Part shown: piece by piece, positions 1-8,086 of the stretch
How positions within the stretch are numbered: the stretch's first letter is position 1
How the letters are laid out: each line of letters starts with the position of its first letter
Assembly (NCBI RefSeq): GCF_040361215.1
Contig: NZ_APND01000002.1
Coordinates: forward strand, 620,001-684,000
DNA length: 64,000 nt
Reading direction: 5' to 3'
Source: Salinisphaera dokdonensis
GTDB taxonomy: Bacteria > Pseudomonadota > Gammaproteobacteria > Nevskiales > Salinisphaeraceae
Translations under genes and position numbers: made by a program
Notes under the pieces: model-generated
The model's input: only the letters and a program-made list of their open reading frames with translations
What the model was told of the DNA's origin: nothing
Database searches by the model: none

Positions 1-225
1 GCCGATACCGACGGCGCGCTGGTCACGCTTGCCCATCAACGCGGTTTGAAGGTGCACCCCTATACCTTCCGTGCCGATCAGCTGCCCGACGGCACGCGCC
101 GGCTCGAAGATGAACTACGGCGCTACTATTATCGTTATGACGTGGACGGCCTGTTCACCGACTTCACCGATATCGCGGTCGGCGTGGTTCACCCGGAACG
201 CCGGGTTCGGCTCTACCCGAAATAG
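1..225 (+). CDS. Glycerophosphodiester phosphodiesterase, C-terminal fragment
   Basis: Open from the left edge to TAG at 223-225, giving the last 74 residues of a GDPD-family TIM barrel. The tail reads as the final strands: a 'GLKVHPYTFR' element followed by 'DGLFTDFTD', the usual end of GDPD barrels, where the enzyme hydrolyses glycerophosphodiesters to glycerol-3-phosphate and an alcohol. The catalytic N-terminal part (HRG...E.D) lies outside the window, so substrate and export cannot be judged. The convergent MOSC gene begins its 3' end 36 bp downstream. Confidence 0.8.
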   Translation, partial: ADTDGALVTLAHQRGLKVHPYTFRADQLPDGTRRLEDELRRYYYRYDVDGLFTDFTDIAVGVVHPERRVRLYPK

Positions 226-261
226 GGTGGCTGGATTGCGGCGCGTCCCGGCTGCTGGTGG

Positions 262-933
262 TCAGCGGGCGCGTCGGGCCAGATTCTTGCGCCATTCCGG
301 CGCCAGTGTGGGCAGGGCGGCAAGCGTCATCATCACCCGGCGCTGATCGGCATCGGGTCGGCGTGCGCCACAGGCCTTCCACATCATGGCCAGGGTGATG
401 CCGTGATCGGCCCGCTCGATCCGCTTGAGCGTATCCCCGGCCTGTACATGGCCGGGTTCGAGCACGCGATAAAGCCAGCCAGCCCGTCCTTCGCCGGCCA
501 CCGCCCGGGCCAGCCCGGCGACGCCGGTACGTGCGCCGATCTTCCAGCAGGGCTGGCGTGGTTGGGCGATCTGGATCACCGCCTCGCCGAGCGCAAACAC
601 ATCGCCGATGCCGACATCGTCCTCGGTGATGCCTTCGGTGGTGATGTTCTCGCCGAACACGCCGGGCACGAAGATATCGTCGTGGCCGGGGTATCGCTTG
701 CGCCACACGGCATAGTGCTCGGCGGGGTAGTGGTTGAGCGCACGCTCGGCGCCGCCGTGATGGACATGGTCGGCCTGTACGTCGCCCGCTACGCCGTTCG
801 CGTCGAGCCAGCGCGCGTCGCTGACCCCACGCTTGTCGATGCCGGTCGCCGCGCCGTCACAGGCGAGCGGGCCGAGCGCGCCGACCATCAGCGCATCGAC
901 AGAAACGGCGAGTTCGTCGGCGGTAATGTCCAT
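262..933 (-). CDS. MOSC domain protein, YiiM family
   Basis: 223 aa, ATG at 933. The MOSC beta-barrel is seen from about residue 20 to 165: 'DHVHHGG' near 55-60, 'GVFGENITTEG' near 91-101 and the conserved cysteine C129 in 'QPRQPCWK'. The C-terminal part matches the extra helical region of YiiM-like proteins. YiiM of E. coli reduces N-hydroxylated substrates with a molybdenum cofactor; that activity here is inferred from family only. It is divergent from the MFS gene at 1041 with a gap of about 107 bp, and convergent with the GDPD gene. Confidence 0.85.
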   Translation of the reverse strand: MDITADELAVSVDALMVGALGPLACDGAATGIDKRGVSDARWLDANGVAGDVQADHVHHGGAERALNHYPAEHYAVWRKRYPGHDDIFVPGVFGENITTEGITEDDVGIGDVFALGEAVIQIAQPRQPCWKIGARTGVAGLARAVAGEGRAGWLYRVLEPGHVQAGDTLKRIERADHGITLAMMWKACGARRPDADQRRVMMTLAALPTLAPEWRKNLARRAR

Positions 934-1040
934 GACCTGATCCTAGCAGGCGCGTGGGCCGTCCGCGCCTGTTGCTGCGGGAAGCGTTGCAGCGACAGGC
1001 ATGGCACACTCGCGGGCCTCGATTGCTGTACAGAACAACG

Positions 1041-2207
1041 ATGAATCGAATATCGGCCCACCAGCTCGGCCTGGCCGGCGGCGTCTGTACGCTGATCGGG
1101 ATCGGCATGGCGCGTTTTGCCTATACGCCGCTAATCCCGGCGCTGGTGGAGGCCGGCTGGTTCTCGCCGCACGACGCAGCCTATCTGGGCGCCATCAACC
1201 TGTTGGGTTATCTGATCGGCGCTGCGACTGCTCATCGTGCGACGCTGATCTTTGGCGTGCGTGCGGTGCTCGGTGCCTGTCTCGCTATTACCGTAATCAG
1301 CTTCTATGCCTGCGCGCTGGACGCCGGCGTGTACTGGTACGGCTTCTGGCGTCTGGCCTGTGGAATTACCGGTGCGATGCTCGTTGTGGTCGGCGCGCCG
1401 GCCGCGCTATCCCGTGTATCGATCGCCGAGCGTGCCGGCACCAGCGCGCGCGTGTTCACCGGCATTGGCCTGGGTGTGATGGCCAGCGGCACGCTGGTGC
1501 CGTGGCTGGCCGATATCGGCGTCGCCGCGACCTGGATCGCGCTGGCGCTGGTGGCGACCGCCCTGAGCGCCTGGGCCTGGTTTGCGGTATTGCGTGATCT
1601 GCCGCCGCTGCCGGCCACCGACAGCCGTAACGGAGCGTCGACGCGCCTGCCGTGGCTTGCGCTCTGGCTGGTGATCGGCGCCTACGGGCTGGATGCGATC
1701 GGCTTCGTGCCGCATACGCTGTTCTGGGTCGATTACATCGCCCGCGAACTCGGCCAAGGCCTTGGGACCGGCAGCGGCTACTGGGTGGTGTTTGGCGTGG
1801 GCGCGATGTGCGGGCCGATCGTGGCCGGCATGCTCGCCGCGCGGGTGAATTTCCGACCGGCGCTGGCGATCGCGCTGACGATCAAGACCGCGGCGGTGAG
1901 CCTGCCGCTGATCTCGAGCCATTATCTGTCGCTGGGGTTGTCGTCGTTTCTGGTCGGGCTTCTGGTGCCGGCCACGGTGACGCTGACGTCAGGCTCGGTC
2001 GCGTCCCTGTCCACGCCCGAACGCCAGCAACAGCTCTGGGGTTGGGCCACGCTGGCGTTCGCGCTGGCCCAGGCGGCGTCGGCCTATGGCATGTCCTGGG
2101 GCTATGAGCAGTTCGGCAGCTATCGGCCGTTGTTCGTGATTGCGGTCATCGCGCTGGCGGCTGCCGCCGCGAGTGCGGTCGGCGGCGCGGTTCGGCGGGT
2201 GCCGTGA
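1041..2207 (+). CDS. YbfB/YjiJ family MFS transporter (first of a tandem pair)
   Basis: 388 aa from ATG 1041; an upstream in-frame start at 954 would add a poorly conserved, non-hydrophobic stretch overlapping the divergent promoter region, so 1041 is preferred. About 12 hydrophobic segments. It opens with 'GIGMARFAYTPLIPALV', the N-terminal signature of YbfB/YjiJ carriers, and has 'AINLLGYLIGAATAHR' at the end of TM2. Substrate unknown. Its TGA overlaps the GTG of the next gene (GTGA), so the two are translationally coupled. The next gene is a clear paralogue, sharing the 'AINLLGYL' and 'VDYIARELG' blocks. Confidence 0.88.
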   Translation: MNRISAHQLGLAGGVCTLIGIGMARFAYTPLIPALVEAGWFSPHDAAYLGAINLLGYLIGAATAHRATLIFGVRAVLGACLAITVISFYACALDAGVYWYGFWRLACGITGAMLVVVGAPAALSRVSIAERAGTSARVFTGIGLGVMASGTLVPWLADIGVAATWIALALVATALSAWAWFAVLRDLPPLPATDSRNGASTRLPWLALWLVIGAYGLDAIGFVPHTLFWVDYIARELGQGLGTGSGYWVVFGVGAMCGPIVAGMLAARVNFRPALAIALTIKTAAVSLPLISSHYLSLGLSSFLVGLLVPATVTLTSGSVASLSTPERQQQLWGWATLAFALAQAASAYGMSWGYEQFGSYRPLFVIAVIALAAAAASAVGGAVRRVP

Positions 2208-3418
2208 GCGCTCGCGCGGCTACCCGCAGCGAAGCGATCGAATCCGGCGGCTGGCGTCTGCCATTGGCCGGCGCGGTCGCGCTGCTGCTGGGGATTGGTC
2301 TCGGGCGTTATGCATTCACGCCGCTGATCACCCCGCTGGTCGAGCAGCACTGGTTCAGCGATGCCCAGACCGCGCGCCTGGGGGCCATCAACCTGTTGGG
2401 CTATCTGTGCGGCGCGGCCAGCGCGCATCGAATTGGCCGCCGTTTCGGCGAGCGCCGCACGATCGCCGTCTGTCTGATCGCGGTGGTGGCCAGCCTGTTC
2501 GCCTGTGCGCTGGACTGGGGCATGGTCTGGTATGCGCCCTGGCGGCTGATTGCCGGCTGGGCCGCCTCCACGCTGACCATCGTTGTCACGCCGGCGATCA
2601 TGGCGCGTATGCCGGCGCGTGCCCGCCCGGGCGCCTCGGCGGTGATCTTTACCGGCATCGGCGTGGGCACCATCGCATCCAGCCTGATCGTGCCGTGGCT
2701 GGCGGATGCGAGCATCGCCGCGGCCTGGTGCGCGGTGGGCGTGGTCGGCGGTCTGCTTGCGGCATGGAGCTGGTTCGCCGTCTGGCGCACGTTGCCGGAC
2801 CTGCCGGCGCGCGAGACCGGTACAGCGCACGCCGTGTCTGGCGTGGCCGTGCCGTGGCTGGCGATCACGCTGATCGTGGTGGCCTACGGGCTGAGCTCGG
2901 CGGGTTACGTGCCGCATTCGCTCTACTGGGTGGACTATATCGCCCGCGAACTGGGGCGCGGCCTGGGCAGTGGCAGTGCCTACTGGCTGTTGCTGGGTGT
3001 TGGCGGTGTGGTCGGGCCGGCCGCGGCCGGCATCACGGCCGCACGACTGGGCTTTCGTCCGGCGCTGGTGGCCTCGTTCGTGCTGATGACGCTGGCCACG
3101 GCCTTGCCGCTTGTTTCGACGCAGCCGTGGGCGCTGACGTTGTCGTCATTTTTCGTCGGTGCGATGGTGCCGGCGATCATCACGCTGACCGCTGGCGTGG
3201 TGGTCGATCTGGTCCCGATGGGGCGCCAGCAGCAGATCTGGGGTTGGGCGACGCTGAGTTTTGCTGCGACACAGGCCATCGGCGGTTTTGCCATGGCCCG
3301 GTTGTACGAACAGATCGGTCGTTATATCGACCTGATCGGTATGGGTGCTGCGATTCTGGTGATCGGCTGTGCCTGTGCGATGGCTGGCGCCGTTGCCGCG
3401 GCACGTGCCGAGCGTTAG
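2204..3418 (+). CDS. YbfB/YjiJ family MFS transporter (second of a tandem pair)
   Basis: 404 aa from a GTG start overlapping the previous stop by 4 nt. Twelve predicted membrane segments. It shares 'GIGLGRYAFTPLITPLV', 'AINLLGYLCGAASAHR', 'YWVDYIARELGRGLGSG' and 'RQQQIWGWATLSFA' with its upstream neighbour, so the pair arose by tandem duplication. Both copies look intact. A heterodimer or substrate divergence is possible but unproven. It is followed 33 bp later by a LysE exporter on the same strand, which could be part of the same transcription unit. Substrate unknown. Confidence 0.88.
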   Translation: MSARAATRSEAIESGGWRLPLAGAVALLLGIGLGRYAFTPLITPLVEQHWFSDAQTARLGAINLLGYLCGAASAHRIGRRFGERRTIAVCLIAVVASLFACALDWGMVWYAPWRLIAGWAASTLTIVVTPAIMARMPARARPGASAVIFTGIGVGTIASSLIVPWLADASIAAAWCAVGVVGGLLAAWSWFAVWRTLPDLPARETGTAHAVSGVAVPWLAITLIVVAYGLSSAGYVPHSLYWVDYIARELGRGLGSGSAYWLLLGVGGVVGPAAAGITAARLGFRPALVASFVLMTLATALPLVSTQPWALTLSSFFVGAMVPAIITLTAGVVVDLVPMGRQQQIWGWATLSFAATQAIGGFAMARLYEQIGRYIDLIGMGAAILVIGCACAMAGAVAAARAER

Positions 3419-3451
3419 GTTTGCCAGACGAGCGATAGCGCGGGACCCGAA

Positions 3452-4093
3452 ATGTTCGATTATTCCTATGCCCACTGGCTGGCGTTTTTCGGTGCCGCGG
3501 CGCTCCTGAACCTGTCGCCCGGGCCGGATATGGCCTATATCCTCGGCCAGTCCGCGCGCCGCGGCGTGCGTTCGGGATTTGCCGCCATGCTGGGTGCCTG
3601 GAGCGGCACCTTCGTGCATGTGCTGCTGGCGGCACTCGGTCTGTCGGCACTGCTGGCCGCGTCGGCGCTGGCGTTCGGCATCGTCAAATGGGTCGGGGCC
3701 GCCTATCTGGTCTGGCTGGGTATTCAGGCCTGGCGCTCCGGCGGCGACACGCTGGTGGTCAATATCGACAATGCGCCGATCACCGATGCCGCCATCCTGC
3801 GCCGCGGGATACTGATTGCCGTGCTCAACCCCAAGGTCGCCGTATTCTTTGTCGCATTCCTGCCGCAGTTTGTGGTGGTCGGCGCGGGCCCGGTGCCGGC
3901 CCAGTTGTTTCTGCACGGCAGCCTGATCATCGCGGTGGCCGCATTCATCGAGCCGCCCATGGTTCTGCTCGGTGGACGGCTGGCGCGGACGGTACGCAAT
4001 CATCCACGTGTCGGGCAGTGGATGGATCGTGCGCTGGGATCATTGTTCATCGCGCTGGGACTGCGCCTGGCGGCCAGTGGGCGCGCGGTCTAG
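3452..4093 (+). CDS. LysE/RhtB family amino-acid exporter
   Basis: 213 aa with about six hydrophobic segments. The N-terminus carries the family signature 'LNLSPGPDMAYILGQS' (residues about 19-34) and continues 'GFAAMLGAWSGTFVHVLLAALGL', typical of RhtB-type effluxers of amino acids or their derivatives. 'LNPKVAVFFVAFLPQF' is the conserved TM4 block. Inner-membrane location. Exported substrate cannot be deduced. It ends 9 bp before the convergent HNH gene, with no obvious hairpin terminator between them. Confidence 0.88.
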   Translation: MFDYSYAHWLAFFGAAALLNLSPGPDMAYILGQSARRGVRSGFAAMLGAWSGTFVHVLLAALGLSALLAASALAFGIVKWVGAAYLVWLGIQAWRSGGDTLVVNIDNAPITDAAILRRGILIAVLNPKVAVFFVAFLPQFVVVGAGPVPAQLFLHGSLIIAVAAFIEPPMVLLGGRLARTVRNHPRVGQWMDRALGSLFIALGLRLAASGRAV

Positions 4094-4102
4094 CGTTCTC
4101 CG

Positions 4103-4435
4103 TTAGCGCTTCGGGCGGCGGATCTGCGGTCGAAAGCCCGCTGGCTTGTCGGCCAACCAGTCGATGAACGTGGCGATCTCGGGATGTTCCCGAAGAGCGG
4201 CGCGGCTGTTGTAGGTCTCGGCCAGTTCCTTTTCGCCGAGTACCGCATGGATATGGCTGTGGCAGGGCCGGCAGATATGCAGGATCGCGGTCAGGCGCTC
4301 CTCGCGGTCGAAGCGTTTGCGGATGCGCTTGAGCCGGTGGGTGCGGCGCGGGATCAGGTGGTGGCGCGTCGTGCGCACGCCGACCCGGCCGCAGAGTTCA
4401 CAGCGCTTGTCGGTATCGGGCGGTGTGTCAGCCAC
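4103..4435 (-). CDS. Small HNH-like zinc-finger nuclease domain protein
   Basis: 110 aa, GTG start at 4435. Two Cys pairs frame the domain (C12/C15 and C55/C58), with 'RHHLIPR' at 24-30 and 'CHSHIH' at 58-63, the arrangement of HNH/His-Me nucleases that bind structural zinc. Short and basic, with no second domain. The start overlaps the end of the upstream wax ester synthase gene by 8 nt, so it is probably cotranslated with it, an unexpected partner. Role unknown; it could be a DNA nuclease or a degenerate DNA-binding zinc protein. Confidence 0.7.
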   Translation of the reverse strand: MADTPPDTDKRCELCGRVGVRTTRHHLIPRRTHRLKRIRKRFDREERLTAILHICRPCHSHIHAVLGEKELAETYNSRAALREHPEIATFIDWLADKPAGFRPQIRRPKR

Positions 4436-5825
4436 CGTCCGCAGCGACGCCGTCGCGTCCGGTGTGGGCGAGGTCGGTGGGTTCCAGGTCGTCCAGTGCG
4501 TCGGACAGGAACTGCAGCATGTGCTGCATGCTGGGCACCGAGCGCCGGCAGGCGATCAGGCCGAATTCGAGTGAATCCCGATAGCTGACCATGCTGATAT
4601 TGAGCGCCTGGCCGTCGAGCACGATCGACACCGGATACATGCCTTCGAGCGTCGCGTCGCCGTAGTAGAGCGTCTCGCTCGGCCCCGGCACGTTGGAGAT
4701 CACCACGTTGAAGGACTGATGTTTCGGCGCGATGCCCGTGAGCAGGTTCATGCCCATCGGGGTGCCGAGTGCGGCCGTGAAGCCCAGGATCTGTTCGCTG
4801 GTCATGGCCTTGTAGCGACGTTTCCAGTGATCGACCGAGCGCTGGATGGTGGCCAGCCGCTCGATCGGATCGGCCACGTCGGTGGCGAGGCTGGCAAAGA
4901 TCATGGCGATGTTGTTGCCGGCATCGCTATCGGCCGTGTGCAGGGACACCGGCAGCATCGCCACCAGCGGCGCGTCGGGCAGGGCGTCCTGTTCGATCAG
5001 GTAGTCACGCAGCGCGCTGGCGCACATCGCGAGCACGATGTCGTTGACTGTGGCCTCGTAGTGCTTGGCCAGCCGCTTGATCCGGTTAAGTGAATAGGAC
5101 TGGGCCGCGAAACGCCGCGAGCCGCTGATACGCCGGTTGAGCATGCTGCCCGGGGCCTGGCTGATCGAGGTGAAGTCCGGGCTCTCGCGCGAATCCTGCC
5201 AGGCGCGCAGGATCTCCTGTCCGACGCGCGGCATCGCTGCCACCTGCCGGCCGGTGGCACCGAGAGCTTTGACGGCCGAGCGCCAGGGCGTGGGTCGGCT
5301 GCTCGGCTTGTTGTCTTCGCGTGGCAGATTCCAGGGCACGCACAGGCTGCCGGGTGTGGCCTGCTCGTTGAGTGATTTGCGTAGGACCCGCATTGCGCTG
5401 ACGCCGTCCATGATCGAGTGGTGGAACTTGGTATAGATCGCGAAGCGATTACCGGTCACACCCTCGATGACATAGGTCTCCCACATCGGCCGCGAGCGAT
5501 CCAGCAGCGCGCCATGCAGCATGGACACGAGTGCGAGCAGATCACGGATCGCGCCCGGCTGCGGCAGCGCCAGATGGCGCACGTGGTATTCGAGGTCGAA
5601 GCTGTCGTCGTCGACCCAGAACGGCTGGCCAAAGCGATATTTCAGCCGTCGATTGAACGGCGGCTGCACATCGGTGAAACCGCGCGCGGCATCCACGACT
5701 TCGCGGACGTATTCGCTGCCCGCACCCTCGGGTAGCGAGAACAACTGCAGCCCGCCTACATGCATGGGCTGGTTGCGTCGCTCGAGGCGCAGAAAGATCT
5801 GGTCGACGGGGTTGAGCAGCCGCAT
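4428..5825 (-). CDS. Wax ester synthase / diacylglycerol acyltransferase (WS/DGAT)
   Basis: 465 aa, ATG 5825 preceded by a perfect AGGAGG. The condensation-type acyltransferase motif HHxxxDG is present as H135-H136-S-I-M-D140-G141. Flanking family blocks include 'PMHVGGLQLF' near the N-terminus, 'MLPVSLHTADSDAGN' and 'NVVISNVPGP' in the C-terminal domain. The enzyme joins acyl-CoA to fatty alcohols or diacylglycerol at the inner membrane, making storage wax esters or triacylglycerol. It starts a two-gene overlapping unit with the HNH gene. Presence fits oil-storing marine gammaproteobacteria and actinobacteria. Confidence 0.93.
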   Translation of the reverse strand: MRLLNPVDQIFLRLERRNQPMHVGGLQLFSLPEGAGSEYVREVVDAARGFTDVQPPFNRRLKYRFGQPFWVDDDSFDLEYHVRHLALPQPGAIRDLLALVSMLHGALLDRSRPMWETYVIEGVTGNRFAIYTKFHHSIMDGVSAMRVLRKSLNEQATPGSLCVPWNLPREDNKPSSRPTPWRSAVKALGATGRQVAAMPRVGQEILRAWQDSRESPDFTSISQAPGSMLNRRISGSRRFAAQSYSLNRIKRLAKHYEATVNDIVLAMCASALRDYLIEQDALPDAPLVAMLPVSLHTADSDAGNNIAMIFASLATDVADPIERLATIQRSVDHWKRRYKAMTSEQILGFTAALGTPMGMNLLTGIAPKHQSFNVVISNVPGPSETLYYGDATLEGMYPVSIVLDGQALNISMVSYRDSLEFGLIACRRSVPSMQHMLQFLSDALDDLEPTDLAHTGRDGVAADGG

Positions 5826-5915
5826 GGCGCGCCTCCTGACTGGAATCGTGCGAGCGTAGCGCCTGCACCATGGTCGCGCATAGCCCGAGCGATTACCGAG
5901 CGCGCGGCATGGCGA

Positions 5916-6305
5916 TCAGGACAGGTCGATCGCGTGCGCCTTGAGGTCGGCCATGTCGATGATTTCGAGCGCGGCTTCGTCGGTCGCCGTCAGTGCGACT
6001 CGCGGCGCGACGCCGGCCTCGTGAGCCTCGGCCCAGCGATCCGCGCACAGGCACCAGCGGTCACCGGCCTTGAGGCCGGGGAAATCGAACTCGGGGTGCG
6101 GCGTGGCCAGGTCGTTGCCACGACTGGCAGAGAACTCGAGGAAGTCGTCGGTGACCACGGCACAGACGACATGCCGTCCGATATCGGCTGTGCCCGTGCG
6201 GCAGTATCCGTCGCGATAGAATCCGGTCAGCGGTGCATCACAGCAGCCGGCCAGTGGCTCGCCGAGAACATTGCGGGCCGGGGTGTCGGTCATCGTCTGG
6301 CTCAT
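5916..6305 (-). CDS. DUF2237 family protein
   Basis: 129 aa from ATG 6305, with an AGGAG about 10 nt upstream. It matches the DUF2237 family: 'NVLGEPLAGCCDAPLTGFYRDG', 'DIGRHVVCAVVTDDFLEFS' and 'GDRWCLCADRWAEA', the last with paired cysteines (C85, C87). Family function is unknown; the conserved cysteines suggest metal or redox chemistry. Its ATG overlaps the TGA of the DUF4174 gene (ATGA), making it the last gene of a three-gene overlapping operon. A longer upstream reading frame exists but lacks family similarity. Confidence 0.82.
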   Translation of the reverse strand: MSQTMTDTPARNVLGEPLAGCCDAPLTGFYRDGYCRTGTADIGRHVVCAVVTDDFLEFSASRGNDLATPHPEFDFPGLKAGDRWCLCADRWAEAHEAGVAPRVALTATDEAALEIIDMADLKAHAIDLS

Positions 6306-6709
6306 TGTTGCTGCATCTCCTGCTGACGCATGGGCATCTGGTCGATTTCGCCGAAGAAGGCGTCGACATCGAGTTCCTCGGTCTGACGCGATTTCACGCC
6401 GCCGTCCTTGCCGACCAGTACCGCCTCGAAACCGTCGGCTTCGTGCAGCGCCGTCAACGACGCGCGATCGATCGACCGGGATTGGTTGGATTGCACGGCC
6501 TCGGGGGTGACCACAAACCACGCAATATCGCGATTCTCGATACCGGTGGTGCGATTCAGCGTATCGGCCGCGTTCTGGCCGGCGGTCTGTGTGGGCGTGA
6601 ATACCGCAATCACGCGGTAGTCCCATTTCAGGCTGTCCAGCGTTGCGGCTCCGGCCGTACCGGCACCGGCTATCGCGGAGAACAGGCTCGCGAACAGGAA
6701 TCTACGCAT
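6302..6709 (-). CDS. Exported DUF4174 domain protein
   Basis: 135 aa from ATG 6709, with a signal peptide of about 21 residues ending 'GTAGA'. The mature part ('LDSLKWDYRVIAVFTP' ... 'FEAVLVGKDGGVKSRQ') matches DUF4174, a periplasmic thioredoxin-like-fold family of unknown role lacking a CxxC here. It sits between a PhyH dioxygenase (8-nt overlap upstream) and DUF2237 (4-nt overlap downstream), so the three are surely cotranscribed. The longer upstream frame in this region is shadow sequence within the dioxygenase gene. Confidence 0.8.
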   Translation of the reverse strand: MRRFLFASLFSAIAGAGTAGAATLDSLKWDYRVIAVFTPTQTAGQNAADTLNRTTGIENRDIAWFVVTPEAVQSNQSRSIDRASLTALHEADGFEAVLVGKDGGVKSRQTEELDVDAFFGEIDQMPMRQQEMQQQ

Positions 6710-7514
6710 GGCGGGTCTCGCGGATCGGGACAGGTTCGAGCCGGGCGGAACGGGTGCCGGGGACCGGCGCGTTGTCGCTGCCGTAATAGGTGGTGACCAT
6801 CGACAGCTTGCGTTCGTCGGTGGTGTTCGCGCCGGCCGCATGCAGCAGGCCAGCATCGAAGAACAGCACGTCGCCGGGGGCAAGCTGTGCGTCGATAGCG
6901 CTCTCGATGAGGCGGGCGTTGTCGTCGCGGTCTTCGCGCAGGAACTGGTCGGCGTCCATCTGCTCGGCATCGAACGGCATGCGATGGGTGCCCGGCAGCA
7001 CGCGCATGCAGCCGTTGGCCGGGGTCTCGTCGCCGAGTGCGAGCCAGGCGTTGACCAGGCGCGGGGTCTCGAAGGACCAATAGCGCAGATCCTTGTGCCA
7101 GGCCGTGGCCGTGGAATAGCGCGGCGACTTGGTCATCACGCAGTTGTGGTGATTACGGCTGAGCCAGACGTCGTCGCTGTCCAGCAGTTGGGCGACGATG
7201 GCGCTCAGACGCGCGTCCGCGGCCCAGTCGGCGAACAGCGGATCGCGGTCGTAGGCCTGCAGCAGGCGCCGTGGCGTATCGCCGCCTTCGGCGTCGCGGC
7301 TGGCCGGTGCGCCGGGGTAGGCGACATCGGCCTCGTACTCGATCGGCGCGACATGGGCGCTGGCGTGTTCGACGGCGGTGGTGCGCATGGCATTCAGGCG
7401 CTCGGCGCTGGCCAGTCCACGCATGATCAGAAAACCGTCGACCTTGAACAGTTCGCGCTGGGCCGGCGTGAGTGCCGGCTGGGTGGGCCTATCGATCGTC
7501 GCATTCATGCTCAT
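6702..7514 (-). CDS. Phytanoyl-CoA dioxygenase (PhyH) family protein
   Basis: 270 aa. Fe(II)/2-oxoglutarate oxygenase with the metal triad visible: H140-x-D142 in 'AWHKDLRYW' and H225 in 'GLLHAAG'. 'ANGCMRVLPGTH' is the family strand preceding the C-terminal half of the jelly roll. The oxoglutarate-binding Arg probably lies shortly after H225 ('DERK'). Substrate unknown; relatives hydroxylate lipids, ectoine or small metabolites. 'ANGCMRVLPGSH' is also typical of ectoine hydroxylases, but no ect genes are nearby. It is first in the operon with DUF4174 and DUF2237 and divergent from the gene at 7560. Confidence 0.82.
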   Translation of the reverse strand: MSMNATIDRPTQPALTPAQRELFKVDGFLIMRGLASAERLNAMRTTAVEHASAHVAPIEYEADVAYPGAPASRDAEGGDTPRRLLQAYDRDPLFADWAADARLSAIVAQLLDSDDVWLSRNHHNCVMTKSPRYSTATAWHKDLRYWSFETPRLVNAWLALGDETPANGCMRVLPGTHRMPFDAEQMDADQFLREDRDDNARLIESAIDAQLAPGDVLFFDAGLLHAAGANTTDERKLSMVTTYYGSDNAPVPGTRSARLEPVPIRETRHA

Positions 7515-7559
7515 GATTGTAGACTTGCGGGCTCACCAACGCCTACGCAAGGACAGACA

Positions 7560-8012
7560 ATGAAGTTGCCCGACATCCGCTCGATCTATGCGCTGCCGGG
7601 CGGTCGGCGACTGTTGTCTCGCGGGATCGGCTGGGTGGCACCGTACTCGGGCAGTATCGGGGCGAAGGTCGAGGCACTGGCTGATGGACATGTCCGGCTG
7701 CGCATGCCGGATCGCCGTGCGAATCGCAATCATCTCAACAGTATTCATGCCTGTGCGATGGCGACGCTGGCCGAAACCACGGCCGGGTTGTCGGTGCTCT
7801 ACAGCCTGCCGGCCGACATGCGCGGTATCGCCGTACATCTGGGCACGGATTATCACGCCAAGGCGCGCAGGCCGATCACCGCGACTGCGCGCTGGTCGGT
7901 ACCGGCGGCGGGCGAGACGGTCGAGCGCGATATCGAAGTGCTCATGCACGATCGCAACGATGTCCTCGTGGCAGCGTCTATCGTGCGTTATCGCATGGGC
8001 CCACGCGGCTAG
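7560..8012 (+). CDS. DUF4442 hotdog-fold thioesterase-like protein
   Basis: 150 aa from ATG 7560 with AAGGA 7 nt upstream. The sequence has the DUF4442 pattern: a 'NRNHLNSIHACAMATLAETTAGL' helix (residues 56-78) and strands with 'DYHAKARRPITATARW'. These proteins are hotdog-fold, acyl-CoA thioesterase relatives; true activity is not established. The conserved N/H in 'NHLNSIH' occupies the usual active-site helix. An in-frame open stretch extends far upstream on this strand, but it is antisense to the PhyH gene and not real. Confidence 0.8.
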   Translation: MKLPDIRSIYALPGGRRLLSRGIGWVAPYSGSIGAKVEALADGHVRLRMPDRRANRNHLNSIHACAMATLAETTAGLSVLYSLPADMRGIAVHLGTDYHAKARRPITATARWSVPAAGETVERDIEVLMHDRNDVLVAASIVRYRMGPRG

Positions 8013-8086
8013 CGCGGACGGCGCGCTCATCCGTTGCGGCGCGGTTGACGTAGAGTCATACAAACCCCTTCCACGGCGGTGTGGAT

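Noticed and set aside
7510..7560. TAGACT hexamers (also near 9300 and 45972) as a shared -10 element
   Set aside because: No consistent -35 at 16-18 bp except at 13509, so the recurrence may be chance.
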